NCBI RefSeq assembly: GCF_011075055.1
Contig: NC_058137.1
Coordinates: 28,195,463 to 28,259,462 of the forward strand
Length of the DNA: 64,000 nucleotides
Reading direction: 5' to 3'
Origin: Mangifera indica
Lineage: Eukaryota > Streptophyta > Magnoliopsida > Sapindales > Anacardiaceae
Position numbers and translations under genes: made by a program. The notes beneath the pieces were generated by a model. It ran no database searches and was not told where the DNA came from. It saw only the letters and a program-made list of their open reading frames with translations. This document shows positions 11,390 to 23,010 of this stretch, one piece after another (the first letter of the stretch is position 1; each line of letters begins with the position of its first letter).

Positions 11390-11453
11390 CCTCTATTTAT
11401 AGAAGGCACTTGGAAAGAAAAGGTTGCATAGGTTTTTTCTGATTGTGATAAAA
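11390..11453 (-). promoter_or_regulatory. Promoter of third GRP gene: TATA box plus conserved 14-mer
   Basis: On the minus strand TTTTATCACAATCA (11453-11440) precedes TATAAATAGAGG (11401-11390) by 38 bp, and the start codon follows about 92 bp downstream. Sequence and spacing match copies 1 and 2. Confidence 0.65.
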
Positions 11454-11814
11454 TATTAGAACCCTATTCCAAGTGTCAAAGATCTATCAAGCAAGAGGGG
11501 TCCTTATATTACTTTATGTATTTTTTCAATATGTATGTGAAGTTAATTAATAGCCTATTGTTTGTAGAGAAGACTTGCGGTGGTGCTTAAGAAGATTCAA
11601 GAGTTTATCTTTGAAAGATTGGTTATGATAAAGACATAAACTGGACAACGTACGTGGTAAATCGGTTTAATTGATAAATTCGTAATTCATCCTTCTATCA
11701 CTGTGATTGATAGCTTACATTTGATCAATTTATCACTAAATTGATTTCTTATTTCTGATGTTTATACTGAAGCTAGTAAACTGTTGAGAGAATAGTCCAA
11801 TAATCCATCATAAG

Positions 11815-12350
11815 GGTCTTTGTAATAATTTGATTCATTATCAAGATATTGTCCACTTTGAACATATAGTTCAGAATAGTTTTACTTCTGAGTTTTACAA
11901 CTCAAAACATGTTTTGACAGTTTTAAAGAGCTCACAAATTATTTAACCAATCAAATCGTCTCATCCTTAACTAATGTGAGATACGCAAGTAGAGTACAGA
12001 TAGACTCAACATCTTTTACATGTTTTACTGATATAGAATTTGTCTAAAGATATCACATACACCCCTTTTATGAGACTCAACCGTTGAGTCCTATAAAAGA
12101 TGGTATATGTGATACCCTTAAACAAATCTTATATATCAAAAAGATCTTAAGTATATTTGTACTATATTTGTATATCACACATCAGTTAGGGATGAAATAA
12201 TTTGATTGATTAAATACTTTATGAACTTCTTAAAATTATCAAGATAATTTTTGGGTTACAAAACCTAGAAACAAAATCACCTTGAATTGTCTATCCAAAA
12301 TAGATAATACCTTAATAGTTAATCAGATTATTACTCCAAAAATATTACAA
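11815..12350. mobile_element. Foldback element with arms of about 250 bp
   Basis: The left arm (about 11820-12075) and right arm (about 12080-12350) are imperfect reverse complements over their whole length. The centre is the palindrome gactcaac/gttgagtc near 12068-12087. Landmarks are cagttttaaagag on the left against cttcttaaaattatc on the right, and catccttaactaatgtg against cacatcagttagggatg. A single diverged arm occurs at 6.85-7.11 kb. The termini and target duplication could not be fixed, and it carries no coding frame. Confidence 0.65.
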
Positions 12351-13097
12351 AATCTAAATATATATATATATATGCATAGATATTGATATATTTGACCATG
12401 AAATAGCATACAAACAAGATTAGTTTGCTTAAATGGAAACTTCACCTGCAATCAATTTTGTGGTAATAAATTAATGCAAGTGATTCGCTAAGAGAGTCGA
12501 TAAGACTCATTCGCTTCTTTCCGTGTTTAAAATAAAAAAAATATAATTAGATCTCCCTGGCTAGACCGCTAGATCGGAAAATGACTTAATTAAATAATAA
12601 ATTTACTGGGTTGATTAATCTAATCGATTGATTGAATCAATGATATTAGTATAATATGGTTATCATATGATATTATCATAATATCAATATGACGGTAAGA
12701 TTGATATGATTAAATAGTTAAACTACAATTCGAAACTATTTTTTTGATTTCAATTTGATTTAATTTAGTCATGACCTAAATTAAATTTGATATGATCTTG
12801 ATTTTGGATCCAATCTATTAATCTGAGCCGGGTTTTAAAAGAACACTCTTCACTTCTATATTTAGTTTATTTATATATTTCATCTTAAGACATTTCATTG
12901 TAATCAAACAAAGATTATTAACCCTCCTATCAATTCCTCTAATTCTCTAATTTTCACTCGAAGAAATATGAATGTAGGAGATTACATTATGTAGACGTCC
13001 TAAATTTTTCATACACAAGCAGACGATGTAGTCTTTTCGCAGAGAAGAGTCCAGGAAAAGATATATGGCATGCAAAAACATTTTCAAATTGAAAAAG
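12351..13097. other. AT-rich intergenic DNA, no gene seen
   Basis: A short TA run at 12358-12372 and motifs of the 'gattgattgaatcaatgatatt' kind are present. I recognise no frame, RNA or transposon end. Confidence 0.4.
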
Positions 13098-13171
13098 TGG
13101 CGTGGCCCGGACTTGAACCGGAGACCTTCAGTGTGTTAGACTGACGTGATAACCAACTACACCACGACACC
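13098..13171 (-). tRNA. tRNA-Val (anticodon AAC), one acceptor-stem mismatch
   Basis: On the minus strand a 74-nt gene starts GGTGTCGTGGTGTAGTTGG. The anticodon loop is CTAACAC (anticodon AAC) and the T arm is TCCGGTTCAAGTCCGGG. It matches plant nuclear tRNA-Val(AAC) except in the acceptor stem. GGTGTCG faces CCACGCC, so positions 6 and 67 form a C:C mismatch where C:G is usual. The gene may still be functional, or it may be an early-stage pseudogene. Confidence 0.85.
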
Positions 13172-13380
13172 AGATGATGACAATTTAGAAGACAAGCATA
13201 GTGTAGTATAACTCGTCTTTCACATTTATTATTTCCCTCCGAGGGGTACGGTATCTGAGAAATATGATACTTATAGAAACCGGCGAGGGGTTTGTACCCA
13301 TTGATAATACATCAAGCTTAATTATTTAGCTTCTGATTTCTAGTACTAATGTTTTCTATGTTATTTGATCTCTTTTGCAG

Positions 13381-13587
13381 AGAAGAGCACTGGAGAAACT
13401 AATGTGAAAGAGTCCAATTTTGGTGTTGAATGGTGGAACTGAATCCAGTTGTGGAGACCGCGACACCCAGAACAACCAGAAAATCGGAAACGGCAGAAAA
13501 GATCACGACAATTACGGCCATGGAGGTGACCGTGACATTGATGTCGATGATGACAACAATAAGAATGATGATGATAGATATGACTAG
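13381..13587 (+). pseudogene. Dead second exon of a GRP-family peptide gene
   Basis: An intact acceptor (ttttgcag, ending at 13380) is followed by a phase-1 exon reading KSTGETNVKESNFG, matching the ETNVEQSD linker of the gene at 11.3 kb. The frame then hits a stop (TGA near 13438). After a one-base shift it continues as a Gly/Asp-rich tail containing NYGHGGDRDIDVDDDNN and ends in TAG at 13585-13587. No first exon with the signal peptide is present nearby. The order linker, GHGG motif, acidic end mirrors the family, so this is a fourth, broken copy with an unusual Asp-rich tail. Confidence 0.6.
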
Positions 13588-14192
13588 ACTGATCCCTAAT
13601 TCCCCCCTGTCGGGTTCTTTTGTGTGCCGCAAGCCTACAACAGTGCGTCACAAATAAGGTTTCCGTAGCCAAATCTGGGCGTGAATAAATTTGAATGGCT
13701 TCCTTCACTCCTAGAATAATTTCAATGTTACCATAAATTCCATTGTATCAGTATCAGCAGTCATATCTCCATGCTTCTAAGCAACTGCAGTAGAGAACAA
13801 CTGGTCTACCAGAAATGCTTTACAAAGAATGTTCAGAAATCTCTGATATTGAAGAATACACAGAAGATTTTGTTTTCAAGCACTTTAGAATGTACTTTTG
13901 ACATTTACTGTTAGTAGCAGGTGTTAGAAAGTTTATAACAACAATTTCAGTAATAGTCTAAAAAGAAAAATCTATGAAGGAAGAACTTTAACTCATTAGA
14001 TTAGATGACCATACAACATGAATTTTCTGGTTGAACAGAGATAAAAAAATTGAGTAACTGTAATAAGAAAGTGAAGAAGCCGGTAAGGAGCTGGCCTATT
14101 TTTCTTTTTTACTTTTTTCTTTTTTCTTTTTCTTTTTTGGGTCCTTTGGGTTGGTCAAGAGAGGGTGTAGAGGCAAGCACCGCTCTGAAATT
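13588..14192 (-). other. 3' UTR and downstream region of TOP1
   Basis: Non-coding sequence between the dead GRP exon and the TOP1 stop codon at 14193-14195. It probably includes the TOP1 3' UTR on the minus strand. No other gene was seen. Confidence 0.45.
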
Positions 14193-17100
14193 TCAGAATC
14201 TGAACTCAGGATCGACATCCATTGCCCAAGCAAACTTTGCTAGAAGAGACTTGTTGAAAATCTGCAAGATAACAGATAACCGATGACAAACCGATTAAAG
14301 GGCAACATGCTGTAATACATTACCATGGTTGAAACTAGATGCAATTTCATAATTGTGTCCAGATAGTCGAGAGCTGATATTGTTGGAAAAGAAAATTTAC
14401 TTAAACCTGAATCCAATTGTGGAAGTAATTTACCTTCTCAATAGGAACTTCATGTCGCTTGCACCATGCGACTGTGATTCTAGGGTCAAGGTAATTGATC
14501 TTGGATGTGCCCAAAGCCACAGTTTTTAAATCCTCTTTAGTCTTCATATCTCGTTCCATTTTTTCAATCTTCACATCGGTTTGAGCTATCTTCCTCTCTA
14601 TCCTGTTCATTAAATCATAAACAATAATTTAACATCATATGAAAATGCATTAAGAGCCCAAAAATACGGTAGCAAAGTTATATTACGCTTCAGGGGTCAG
14701 ATTCCTCTTTCGCTTTCCATCAGAATCCTTCAATGGGGGCTTCCCTTTTCTAGCCCTGTCCAAATCAATTTTCAGGTCTTTCAGAACACCCTACAAGCAA
14801 AATTACAAAGTCAGTTCCACCACGACAAGTTCTGAGTGGAATCAATGAAGTTCCAAAGAGCATGTTTAGAAGGGGCTTGAAACATGGAAGCATCAAGCAC
14901 CAATCCAACACCAAGTATACAAACACATCCCTATTTTTCATCAGAAAATTTATGAACAGTCAACCAAAAAATAAATATTTTCCACCAATGATATTTCTCA
15001 ACCATGAGAGCTCTAAATTTCCCACTGATCCAGACGTGGTATTACCTTGAGCTCTTCTATTTTCTCAGTCAATCTTGTCATCTGCGCACCATGTGATTTC
15101 GAAACAGACCGCTGATGGTTACAAATAATTGCAACCTACAGCAAAGAAAAAGCCATATTTATCAATGTCATAATGTAAATCATGATAAGCATCATCATTT
15201 GCCAAGTAATTTTGTTTTAGTACCCGTCTTTACCTCTTTGTTAGCAGTCTGGTAAACAACAATCTTTTCTGCAACATCACCTTCTTTAGTTTCCTTACTC
15301 AACTGTAAAAGGCAAAACAATATTCAGAAGGATTTATATCATAGCAGGAAATTGAAAAACAAAACCCAATAAAGATCAAGCTAGATAGAAATACTAAATA
15401 ATGTCCGTGTAAAATTATAAAATGATCAAACAAATCTTTCAATGAAATAGTTAAGGGCAAAACAAAACATAAGGCCCAACTTAATAGTTTTTAACGCTAT
15501 TTTACTTATCCACAAAAATATTTGGAAATTTCCAAAACACAATTATATGCCCACAGTAATCACGTTTTCCTATAACTTCTTTCCCACAAATTAAAAAACC
15601 ATAGATATTTACTCAATGAAGGCAGAAAGATGATTCCATTCTCTGTCTAACAACTTACCATCTCATCCAATGTAATTGAGGCATTATATGTACGGAAAAC
15701 TTTAGCCGTCAGACCAGGCATGAGTTCCTTCAGATGAGCATTCAGTTTAGCTGTATCCAGCTTGTCGAACAGATCATCATTTTGCTTCTTTCCTGGACAA
15801 AAGAAAAAACACGCATAAGACACAATAATGATAAAAAAAATCCATGTAACCCAATGTAATTGGTCATTTACTCACCAGTTTGAAACTGCCCAATTGCCTT
15901 GTACACAGGAAGCTCAACTTCAACTGTGTTTACATATTGAATTGAATCTTTACCAAGGAAGTCAAACTGATTGATCAAACAGGAATAGACATATTAACAC
16001 TTCCAGCTAGAAGGCTAAAACCAAAGGGTGTGGAATATTATTAGCTAGGAGGTGAAAAATTGAACTTCTATAAACTTTGTTAAGTTTCCCAGCACGGGTA
16101 CCAATTGCTCTCAATCATTCTTCTCATAACTTTTCCAATCTTGTATTTATAAAATAAAATGCACTAATGTTGAATCTTGTCAGACATTAGCAACAATACC
16201 TTTAACTTATTTGGAGGGATACACTCTACATTCCCCACTTTCAATGTACAGCAACCAACAGTATCAGCTTCATCATCATCCTGTTGAAGTCAACCAAAAA
16301 ACAAAGAAACCTTCATAAATTTCTTATAAACAGTGCAACAGCTATCAGAATTTTGGCAGCCCAAAATGCAGAAGGTAAATGTAAGCACCACATATAGAAT
16401 GGTGGCACATGTTCCAATAACACACAAGGAAACAAGAAAAAGAAACAGCCAAAAATAGAAAAGCCCAAGGTATATGACACTTCAGACAGAAAATAAATAC
16501 ACATTTGATCCTAACAATGACAAAATATTGAATATAACTCAATACAATCCAAAAGCACAGAAACAAAACAAGGTTAAAATAGTTCAAACTTTTATCTAGT
16601 TGAAACGATATAAATAGAACTTAATTTGGAAAAGCTTCTTGCAATGTGAAGAGGAAAAGAAAAAATAAATCAAGATGTGAATGGTACTAGTCATAAAACT
16701 TGGAGCTGCTCATAACATCTTTGCACCCAGGAAAAGAACCACACCTCTATACCACACAATTCAATGTAACAGAAGAGCTGTCATACTCAAAACTATCAAC
16801 AGAATTATATATACGATACACACACATAGAATACCTTCTCGTTACCCGCCCTAAGTGCTAATTTATCAATAAGATAGGTCGCAACTGCTATTTGCCTCCT
16901 TGAAACATCTTTGCTAGTAAAATCCTTAGTGTAAGATGCTCTAATGCTCTCTATGTAATCCTGCAATTAAGCATAGGGTTAGCTACAGAAAACTTGTTAC
17001 ATATTACCAAAAGAAAAATAGCATAGAGAAAAAACTTGGCTATCCAAGAAAAGAAGCACGCAGGTGAATACCTTCAGCTTTCTTGCTTTCTCATATTTTT

Positions 17101-20100
17101 CTTTGTCACTTTGTCCCTTCAAGGAACTGCTAGCTGCCAGGAACACATACTTGAATTCCTTTGGATTAATTGGATCATTCCAGAAAGCTAACCATGTGAC
17201 AGTGTTATCATGCTTTACTTCCTTCCAGCTGCCAAGGTAAACTCAGGAGTTACAAAAACCTAAAGAATAAGAGTTCCTAAATATCTGAAATAGAAAAAGC
17301 CTATCCCTTCCCTTCCCCCATGAAAAATATTGAGAAATAAACCTTTCACCAGGGATCGGACATTCAGGAATCGGGGCATCCTCCCCAATATTTATGGTAA
17401 TGTCACTTGGACGGATACGTTTTTTCAGCTTCCCCATCTATTAAGAACAAAAAAACAAACAAAGAAAAAAAATCAATTTCCTTCAGAAGCAGTAAGGACT
17501 AGTGCAAATTTAATTGATACCCATGATATTTCAGTAAGAGCAATATTATATACACTTATAATGAATACCAATTTGGATACTTATAATGATATATCACTAT
17601 ATGATTGGATATTACTTTATTCTTAATTCAAAATCATTCAATCATGTAATAACATATCATCATTGGTACACAAATTGGTACTCATTAAAAGTATAAATAC
17701 CATCACTCTTTCGGTAAACAGTTCTTAATTTTCAATCATTTATCAAAAGATGTCAGCAGAACCTTTGGGTGCTCTCCCCTGCCTCGAAATAGCCCAGGTG
17801 GTTCAACTCTGAAATTCCCAACCTGATATACATTATCAATCAGCACCAATCCTCTAGAAATAAGAAAAATTAACTACTCAAACATAAATTCATACACTTC
17901 AGACAACAGCACATACATTAGCTAACTATTAGTAGTAGTAGTAGTAAGTAGCAATCAAAACACATGGGCAAGGGCACTAGACCATGACAAAAGTGACAGC
18001 AAAAAAGATCATATAAACTAAAGAAGATAGCCAAAGAACCATTTCATCTCAATCCTAACATATTTAAGAAGTAACGATTAAAAAAGACAACCTTAAACAC
18101 AGTAAGCCTCCTTAAAAAGAAAGGCACCGTGTAAAAAAACAGTAAATGTTGAAAGATATAGGATGAAGGGATTCACAAAGATAGACTTCACCGAGCAGCT
18201 GTCATGGTAGAATGGCATCACCTGTTAGCCCAAAGAGAATGTTGCTAATATCACAAAAAGGAGTCTAATGGGCTTCAGTCTACCTCAAAAAAGAAAAAAT
18301 CAATCAAACACAGAAGAAATTTCTTAAGGCTGTATTCTGAATAGGGCTCATCATCTACTACTACTAGAGTAAGTTAATTACACAAACTAGAAGTGGAAAT
18401 GGCTAACACAACAAATAGTCCATAGATAAATCACTCTACAGTCAGAAACTGAGACTTCAGGAAAAAAAAAAAAAAGCAAGATAAATGGTAACCTTCTCTT
18501 TGACACCATCAACAATAGCCCACATATACTTCTCCTCTTGTTTCATTTTCTCTTCTCTCACAGCCTTCTTCTCCTACAAGAACAGAAGCTTTTACATTAA
18601 TTATTATCAAACTGAACGATTATATAAATTCTGCCGGAATAAGAAGATTAAAGCACAAATCTTGGTTTTAATACAGGACTACTAACAGCAGTCATAAAGT
18701 GAAAACTGACATGTAACCAAATCTAAAAACATTTATAATTACCATTGCAATGCAAATCAGGAAGATCAGGGAAAGGAATCAGATTCCATTCAAGTATGGA
18801 GCAAGATAGATGGTTTCAGAGCCCAAAAGCAGGTAACCCAGAAATAAGAGATAGAATCCGAGATTATGGCATTAAAATTATTTAGAGAAAAAAAAATTTA
18901 GTCCATTATCCACAAACATAACCTATCTAAAAAGGGTCAAAAGCTTAGATAAGCAATTTCGCAAATTCCTACTTAAAGCAACGAAGAATTTTATGATGTA
19001 CCCCCGAACTGATTTACAGTCTTTAGCTTAGTAATATGCAAACATGCTTCATTTTAAGGGAAGTGTCTTCCATTGTGGCAATTGGAAGCCTGCAAACTCC
19101 ATTGAAAATGCTTGATTTCTAACAGGAGTAATACTATGTGTACCCACTTTGAGTACACAAATTAGTACACACTTATATGTGTCATTATGTGATTAGATGT
19201 TACTTTCTCATTAATTCAAAATCACTCGATCACATGTTGACATACATAAATATGTACTCAAAATGGGTATGCATAGTTCCATTATTCTAACAAAAGGCAT
19301 AGTTCCTCATGAACCAATAAACATACCAAAGTAAACAACCATTTACTCCAATGCTTTGAACTGGATAAACAAATGCAAAAATGTTCTAATAAAATGAAAA
19401 ATTAAGTGCTGTATTGGTGGGTCAAGGTCATTGGTCAATGCCCTGTAAGTAAACTAGTCAACAAGATAAAAAACAACTAATGAGACTGTTAGGATCCCAA
19501 GTGCAAGGTATGGGACTTGGATCCCACATTGGAAAGTATGGGCAACTAGTGTGGGGTTTATATGGTCTTGGGCTCTCCCATCTCAATAGATAGCTTTTGA
19601 GGTGTGGTTCTCCTAAGGTTCGTATCATTTGGTATCAAAGTCATCACCATGTCTCTCAGTTGCAATCGTGCGGCGCAGGTGGTGACGCCGGCATTGTAGT
19701 GTTCGCCCGGGGCTAGCAGGGAGCTAGCGCACAGCCAGCCCGCATAGGTGCCGGGGCTACGGAGCGTGGTGGTATGTTAGGATCCCAAGTGCAAGGTATG
19801 GGATTTGGATCCCACATTGGAAAATATGGGCAACTAGTGTGGGGTTTATATGGTCTTGGGTTCTCCCATCTCAATAGCTAGCTTTTGAGGTGTAATTCTC
19901 CTAAGGTTCGTATCAGAGACACAGGCAAGAAATTAAAAACTAGGGAAAAAAGGAAATGTTTACAGAGGCAAGGGATGAGGAACCTAATAGTAACTCAACA
20001 TTTTGTCATTTTGCATGTCAAACCACCAAGTTTACAGTGCAACAAACTTACTTCAGAATTCATCTGTTTCTTTATCTCCTTCTGCTGCTGATGCCAATCA

Positions 20101-21539
20101 TAAATTGGCTTAAAATCACAATCCGTCAAGTTCTGAATTACATGGTTTTTCCCCAGCAATTTACGCCAATCAGTCCAAAAGTTCTCTTTGAATTTTGGTT
20201 TCTGCATGTAATCTGTTTCTAGCATCACCGCATACATTGTTGCAACCTGCAGATTTAAGACATCATATGTAAAACAATGAACTTGAAGCAAGTATGATGT
20301 AGCAATGTAGATATCTTCTCACAAATGTAATTGTGGGCAGGAATGAACATAAAATTCAAGCATGCAAATGAAGTCTTTGAGAGAATGTGAAACCTCTTCC
20401 TGTTCAGGAGTCAAATCAACTGTCTTCCCCTTGTAGAGCATCTTAACTCCATGAGGTGTGTATGGAGGTGGAAAAATGACACCATTATGAACAAGAGTAG
20501 TCCATTTTTTCTGCCCATCACCAGAGCTAGGGAGCATTTTGGTTGATTTTGAATATTTTGAATTTTTTATTATTTTCTTGGACTTCTTGTTAATTTTCTT
20601 TGATGAAGACGAATCAACTTTTGTTACTTTTGTTATCTTTGTAGAATTTGCTTTTATATCTGATGATATTGATTTCTTCATTCTCTGGGCTATGGGAATA
20701 TGGTCGTCATCGTCTGCTTTCTGTTCTGCTTTTACCGATACTTGTTTAACTTTCATTTCTGTGTAAGTATTGGAAACCTTTGGCTTTTTAGCTGATGATG
20801 TGCCTGTTGAACTCACCTTATCTAAGGGTCTCTTAATTGACCCAAAGGAAGACTTTTGCCGCTTGTCCAATGTGGTTGAACCATTCTGCTGAAGTTTTGA
20901 TGTCAGAGGTTTCTTCTCATCAGGATCACTATGCTTTCCACCCGATGTTCCACCACAGGACTTTGGGAACCTTGACGATAATGGAGCTTCATCATCAGAA
21001 TCATCAAAAGCACTTTTAACATTGATCCTAGAAATTGGTGATGTATCAGCTTTAGGAGCACTGGGCCCTCTATTAGCATTGTTGTTGTTTCCCTTAAGTC
21101 TAGCACTCAAGGGCTTGTGGTCTTCAAAATCCTCATCATCATTTTCAAGGCCATTACTAACTGAACCATCTTCCTTCTTGTCCAAACTTGATGCATTTGG
21201 TTGTGGTGATTGCTTTAACCGATCATCCAAAGGACTTGGTGTCTTTGAAGTGAGCACAGGTGACTTCGCTGGTGACCCCTTGGCAGATGAAGATGATGCT
21301 TTTAGACTAGGCGGGGGAGATCTCATAGGAGATGCCTTGGAAAATGGAACCGTTGTCTTACCCTTCTGAGTATTGGCATTTTGACCATTGGCTGTGGATG
21401 ATGACGGTTTCTTACCTTCAGAATTCACTTGGTTCTGCTTAGCAGCTGTGTTACTCCTTTTGAAAACTACTGGACCATCATCGTCATCGTCGTCAAAATC
21501 ACTGACTATGTTTGGTTTAGTAGAAGCCTCAATAGCCAT
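14193..21539 (-). CDS. TOP1: DNA topoisomerase IB (TOP1), 888 aa, intact
   Basis: Relaxes supercoils in nuclear DNA by transient nicking through a 3'-phosphotyrosine. Coding exons on the minus strand, all with GT-AG borders and consistent phase: 21539-20394, 20246-20052, 18573-18493, 17822-17763, 17437-17343, 17228-17072, 16960-16835, 16280-16200, 15966-15876, 15792-15659, 15302-15234, 15135-15046, 14790-14687, 14602-14434, 14261-14193. The start is [10 protein letters not shown]. Residues 1-about 370 form a charged Ser/Lys/Asp-rich nuclear tail with [10 protein letters not shown] and several PLSARL/PLSSRF motifs. The core follows from [17 protein letters not shown]. Catalytic residues are seen in [28 protein letters not shown] and SKINYLDPR (Tyr at about 847). 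The length matches plant TOP1. Arabidopsis TOP1 mutants have meristem and phyllotaxis defects. The third-last intron and others carry MITEs and a TRIM. Confidence 0.97.
17538..17708. mobile_element. MITE in a TOP1 intron
   Basis: The inverted ends are gagcaatattatatacactt on the left and gtataaataccatcactc on the right. The core contains the family palindrome attcttaattcaaaatcattcaatcatgtaa. It lies in the intron between the exons 17822-17763 and 17437-17343. Boundaries are approximate. Confidence 0.6.
19133..19277. mobile_element. MITE in a TOP1 intron
   Basis: The terminal inverted repeats are good: actatgtgtacccactttga on the left faces tcaaaatgggtatgcatagt on the right. The core includes attaattcaaaatcactcgatcacatg. 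It is the same family as the copies at 4.2, 8.2, 17.5, 22.6, 23.4, 36.1, 60.0 and 60.8 kb. It lies in the long intron 20051-18574. Confidence 0.65.
19487..19915 (+). mobile_element. Complete TRIM retrotransposon in a TOP1 intron
   Basis: Two direct LTRs of 141 bp, at 19487-19627 and 19775-19915, both begin TGTTAGGATCCCAAG and end GTTCGTATCA (TG...CA) and differ at about 6 positions. A 5-bp target duplication GAGAC flanks the element at 19482-19486 and 19916-19920. Directly after LTR 1 lies tggtatcaaagtc, which is close to the initiator tRNA-Met primer site TGGTATCAGAGC. The 147-bp interior is GC-rich and has no protein frame. Size, LTR length and primer site fit terminal-repeat retrotransposons in miniature, which depend on other elements for movement. 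It is inserted antisense to TOP1 in the intron between exons 2 and 3. Confidence 0.92.
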
Positions 21540-22370
21540 TATCCCAGTACACAATTTGTTGGCATGTATGTCTCAGTTCTGATTAAAATAAAATACCAAT
21601 ATTACAATTAAAACCAATGTAAAGCAGTTTAGACATTGTATACCACTACAAACAAATAGCCGCTATTATATATTACACCAAAAGTTTCAAAAGACAACAA
21701 GTACAAACCATAACTGATTCAAGATTCAACCCATAAATTGATAACTAATTCCATTACCGACAAGAGCAAACAACACTCTACTTGGTAAAATCCGAATGCA
21801 ACAAGATAGCTCCCTCAGCAAAGAAATGAAGAGACAAACAAGAGGTTTAAATTTGGTTCAATTTATCCAATTAAAATTACACTAAGCTGAACATATCAGG
21901 GGCAGCATTAGAAATAAGCTTATGGGCCAATCTGTATTCTGTCTTTGGAACTACTAGCTGTAAACAACCAATACAATACAACAAGATACGGAAAAAATAA
22001 ATTAGAGAACCTATGCAAAGAGAACTTTCACAAATGAACGTAAATAAGCATATCCAGAAGCTGAAGCTAGGAGTAATAGTTTATTACAGAGAAAAAACAA
22101 TTTTAGGGATAAACTCAGATTAGGAAAAGCTGCAAAAACTTTAAAAAAAAAAATCCAAAACTAAGCTAAATGTTACAGCATTAAACCGGAAAAAAAGCTG
22201 ATGATTTGTCAATAAGAAATTATAAGGCAAAAACGAAATAAAAATGGAACCTTTCAAAGAACAGATCGAGCAGGTGATTGAGTAGATCAAATCCTCTCCT
22301 TCAATATCTCTATATCGCTCTCGCTCGCTCTCTGTCCTTTGTGGTGGTTCAGATGATAGAAGCCAGAACT
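21540..22370 (-). other. 5' UTR of TOP1 with a leader intron
   Basis: Minus strand: a probable non-coding first exon with CT-rich leader (about 22370-22251) has a donor in ctttgaaag|gttcca. A probable acceptor, ttaatcag|aactgag near 21577, joins it to the short leader before the ATG at 21539. Plant TOP1 genes commonly have leader introns; this one is inferred from splice-like borders only. Confidence 0.5.
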
Positions 22371-22404
22371 TCTAGCCCTAATGGATTAATTTGGGGCAAA
22401 TAAA

Positions 22405-22478
22405 TGGGGCTGGGCCTGGTTTTCTGATATGGTTTTGAGCCTTTGGGCCTCCACCCGTTGCACCTAAGAGCCCAATAG
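22405..22478 (-). promoter_or_regulatory. TOP1 promoter with three site II (TGGGCY) elements
   Basis: TGGGCC occurs at 22411-22416 and 22444-22449, and AGCCCA (TGGGCT on the minus strand) at 22469-22474, just upstream of the CT-rich leader. Site II elements bind TCP factors and mark genes expressed in dividing cells, which fits a topoisomerase. The binding itself is inferred. Confidence 0.5.
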
Positions 22479-23010
22479 CCTGATTTGGAATAAACAACAG
22501 AGTTTAGGTAAGGTTGGATTCAATCAGGTGGAGCCTAAACAAGCCCTAATTCGACATCAACTCAAAATTGACAGAGGGTTGCATTGAGTGATAAAAAATA
22601 TATTATAATATGATTGATTGATTTTAAAATAAAGATCAAGTAATATAAAATCACATAATGATACATAATTTATATACTTATTTGTATACTAAAAAATATA
22701 TACATATAACATTACTTTTATATTTATTCAAATTCATATAATTGCCATTTTGTTTGCAAACAAGGATTTTGTGTGTTCAATATTGTTCTTATCAATTCAG
22801 TTTGGAAATTACATCATATCTATGAAAGTCTATAATTTTGGTGAAAAATTATGTATTAATTGATAAACCCTAAAGAGCAAAATAAATTTTAATAATAATA
22901 TGACACTTGAAAAAGGATAATCTTCAGCCTTATGTTTTAATTGATGTAGTTAATAAAAGTGGATATTATTTATCAAATTAATAATCACAACCAATATTTA
23001 TGAATATATA
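22479..23010. other. Intergenic, with one MITE
   Basis: About 22590-22715 is a diverged copy of the palindromic MITE family (core gattttaaaataaag...aaaatcacataatgat). Nothing else was recognised. Confidence 0.4.

Larger units (their letters stand above)
7630..11780. repeat. Right arm of the inverted duplication
   Basis: Mirror of 1780-4800. Block 7630-8530 corresponds to about 3945-4790, and 10860-11760 to 1780-2640. Between them sit later insertions, including the MITE at about 8.53-9.29 kb, and low-complexity DNA. A GT/TA microsatellite lies at about 7880-7900. Confidence 0.7.

Noticed and set aside
14401..14430. Shared string ctgaatccaattgtgga with the dead GRP exon at 13437
   Set aside because: The match is only about 17 bp, lies in a TOP1 intron and has no flanking homology; probably coincidence.
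20539..21582. Several plus-strand frames opposite TOP1 exon 1
   Set aside because: They are antisense shadows of the biased Ser/Lys/Asp-rich TOP1 N-terminus.
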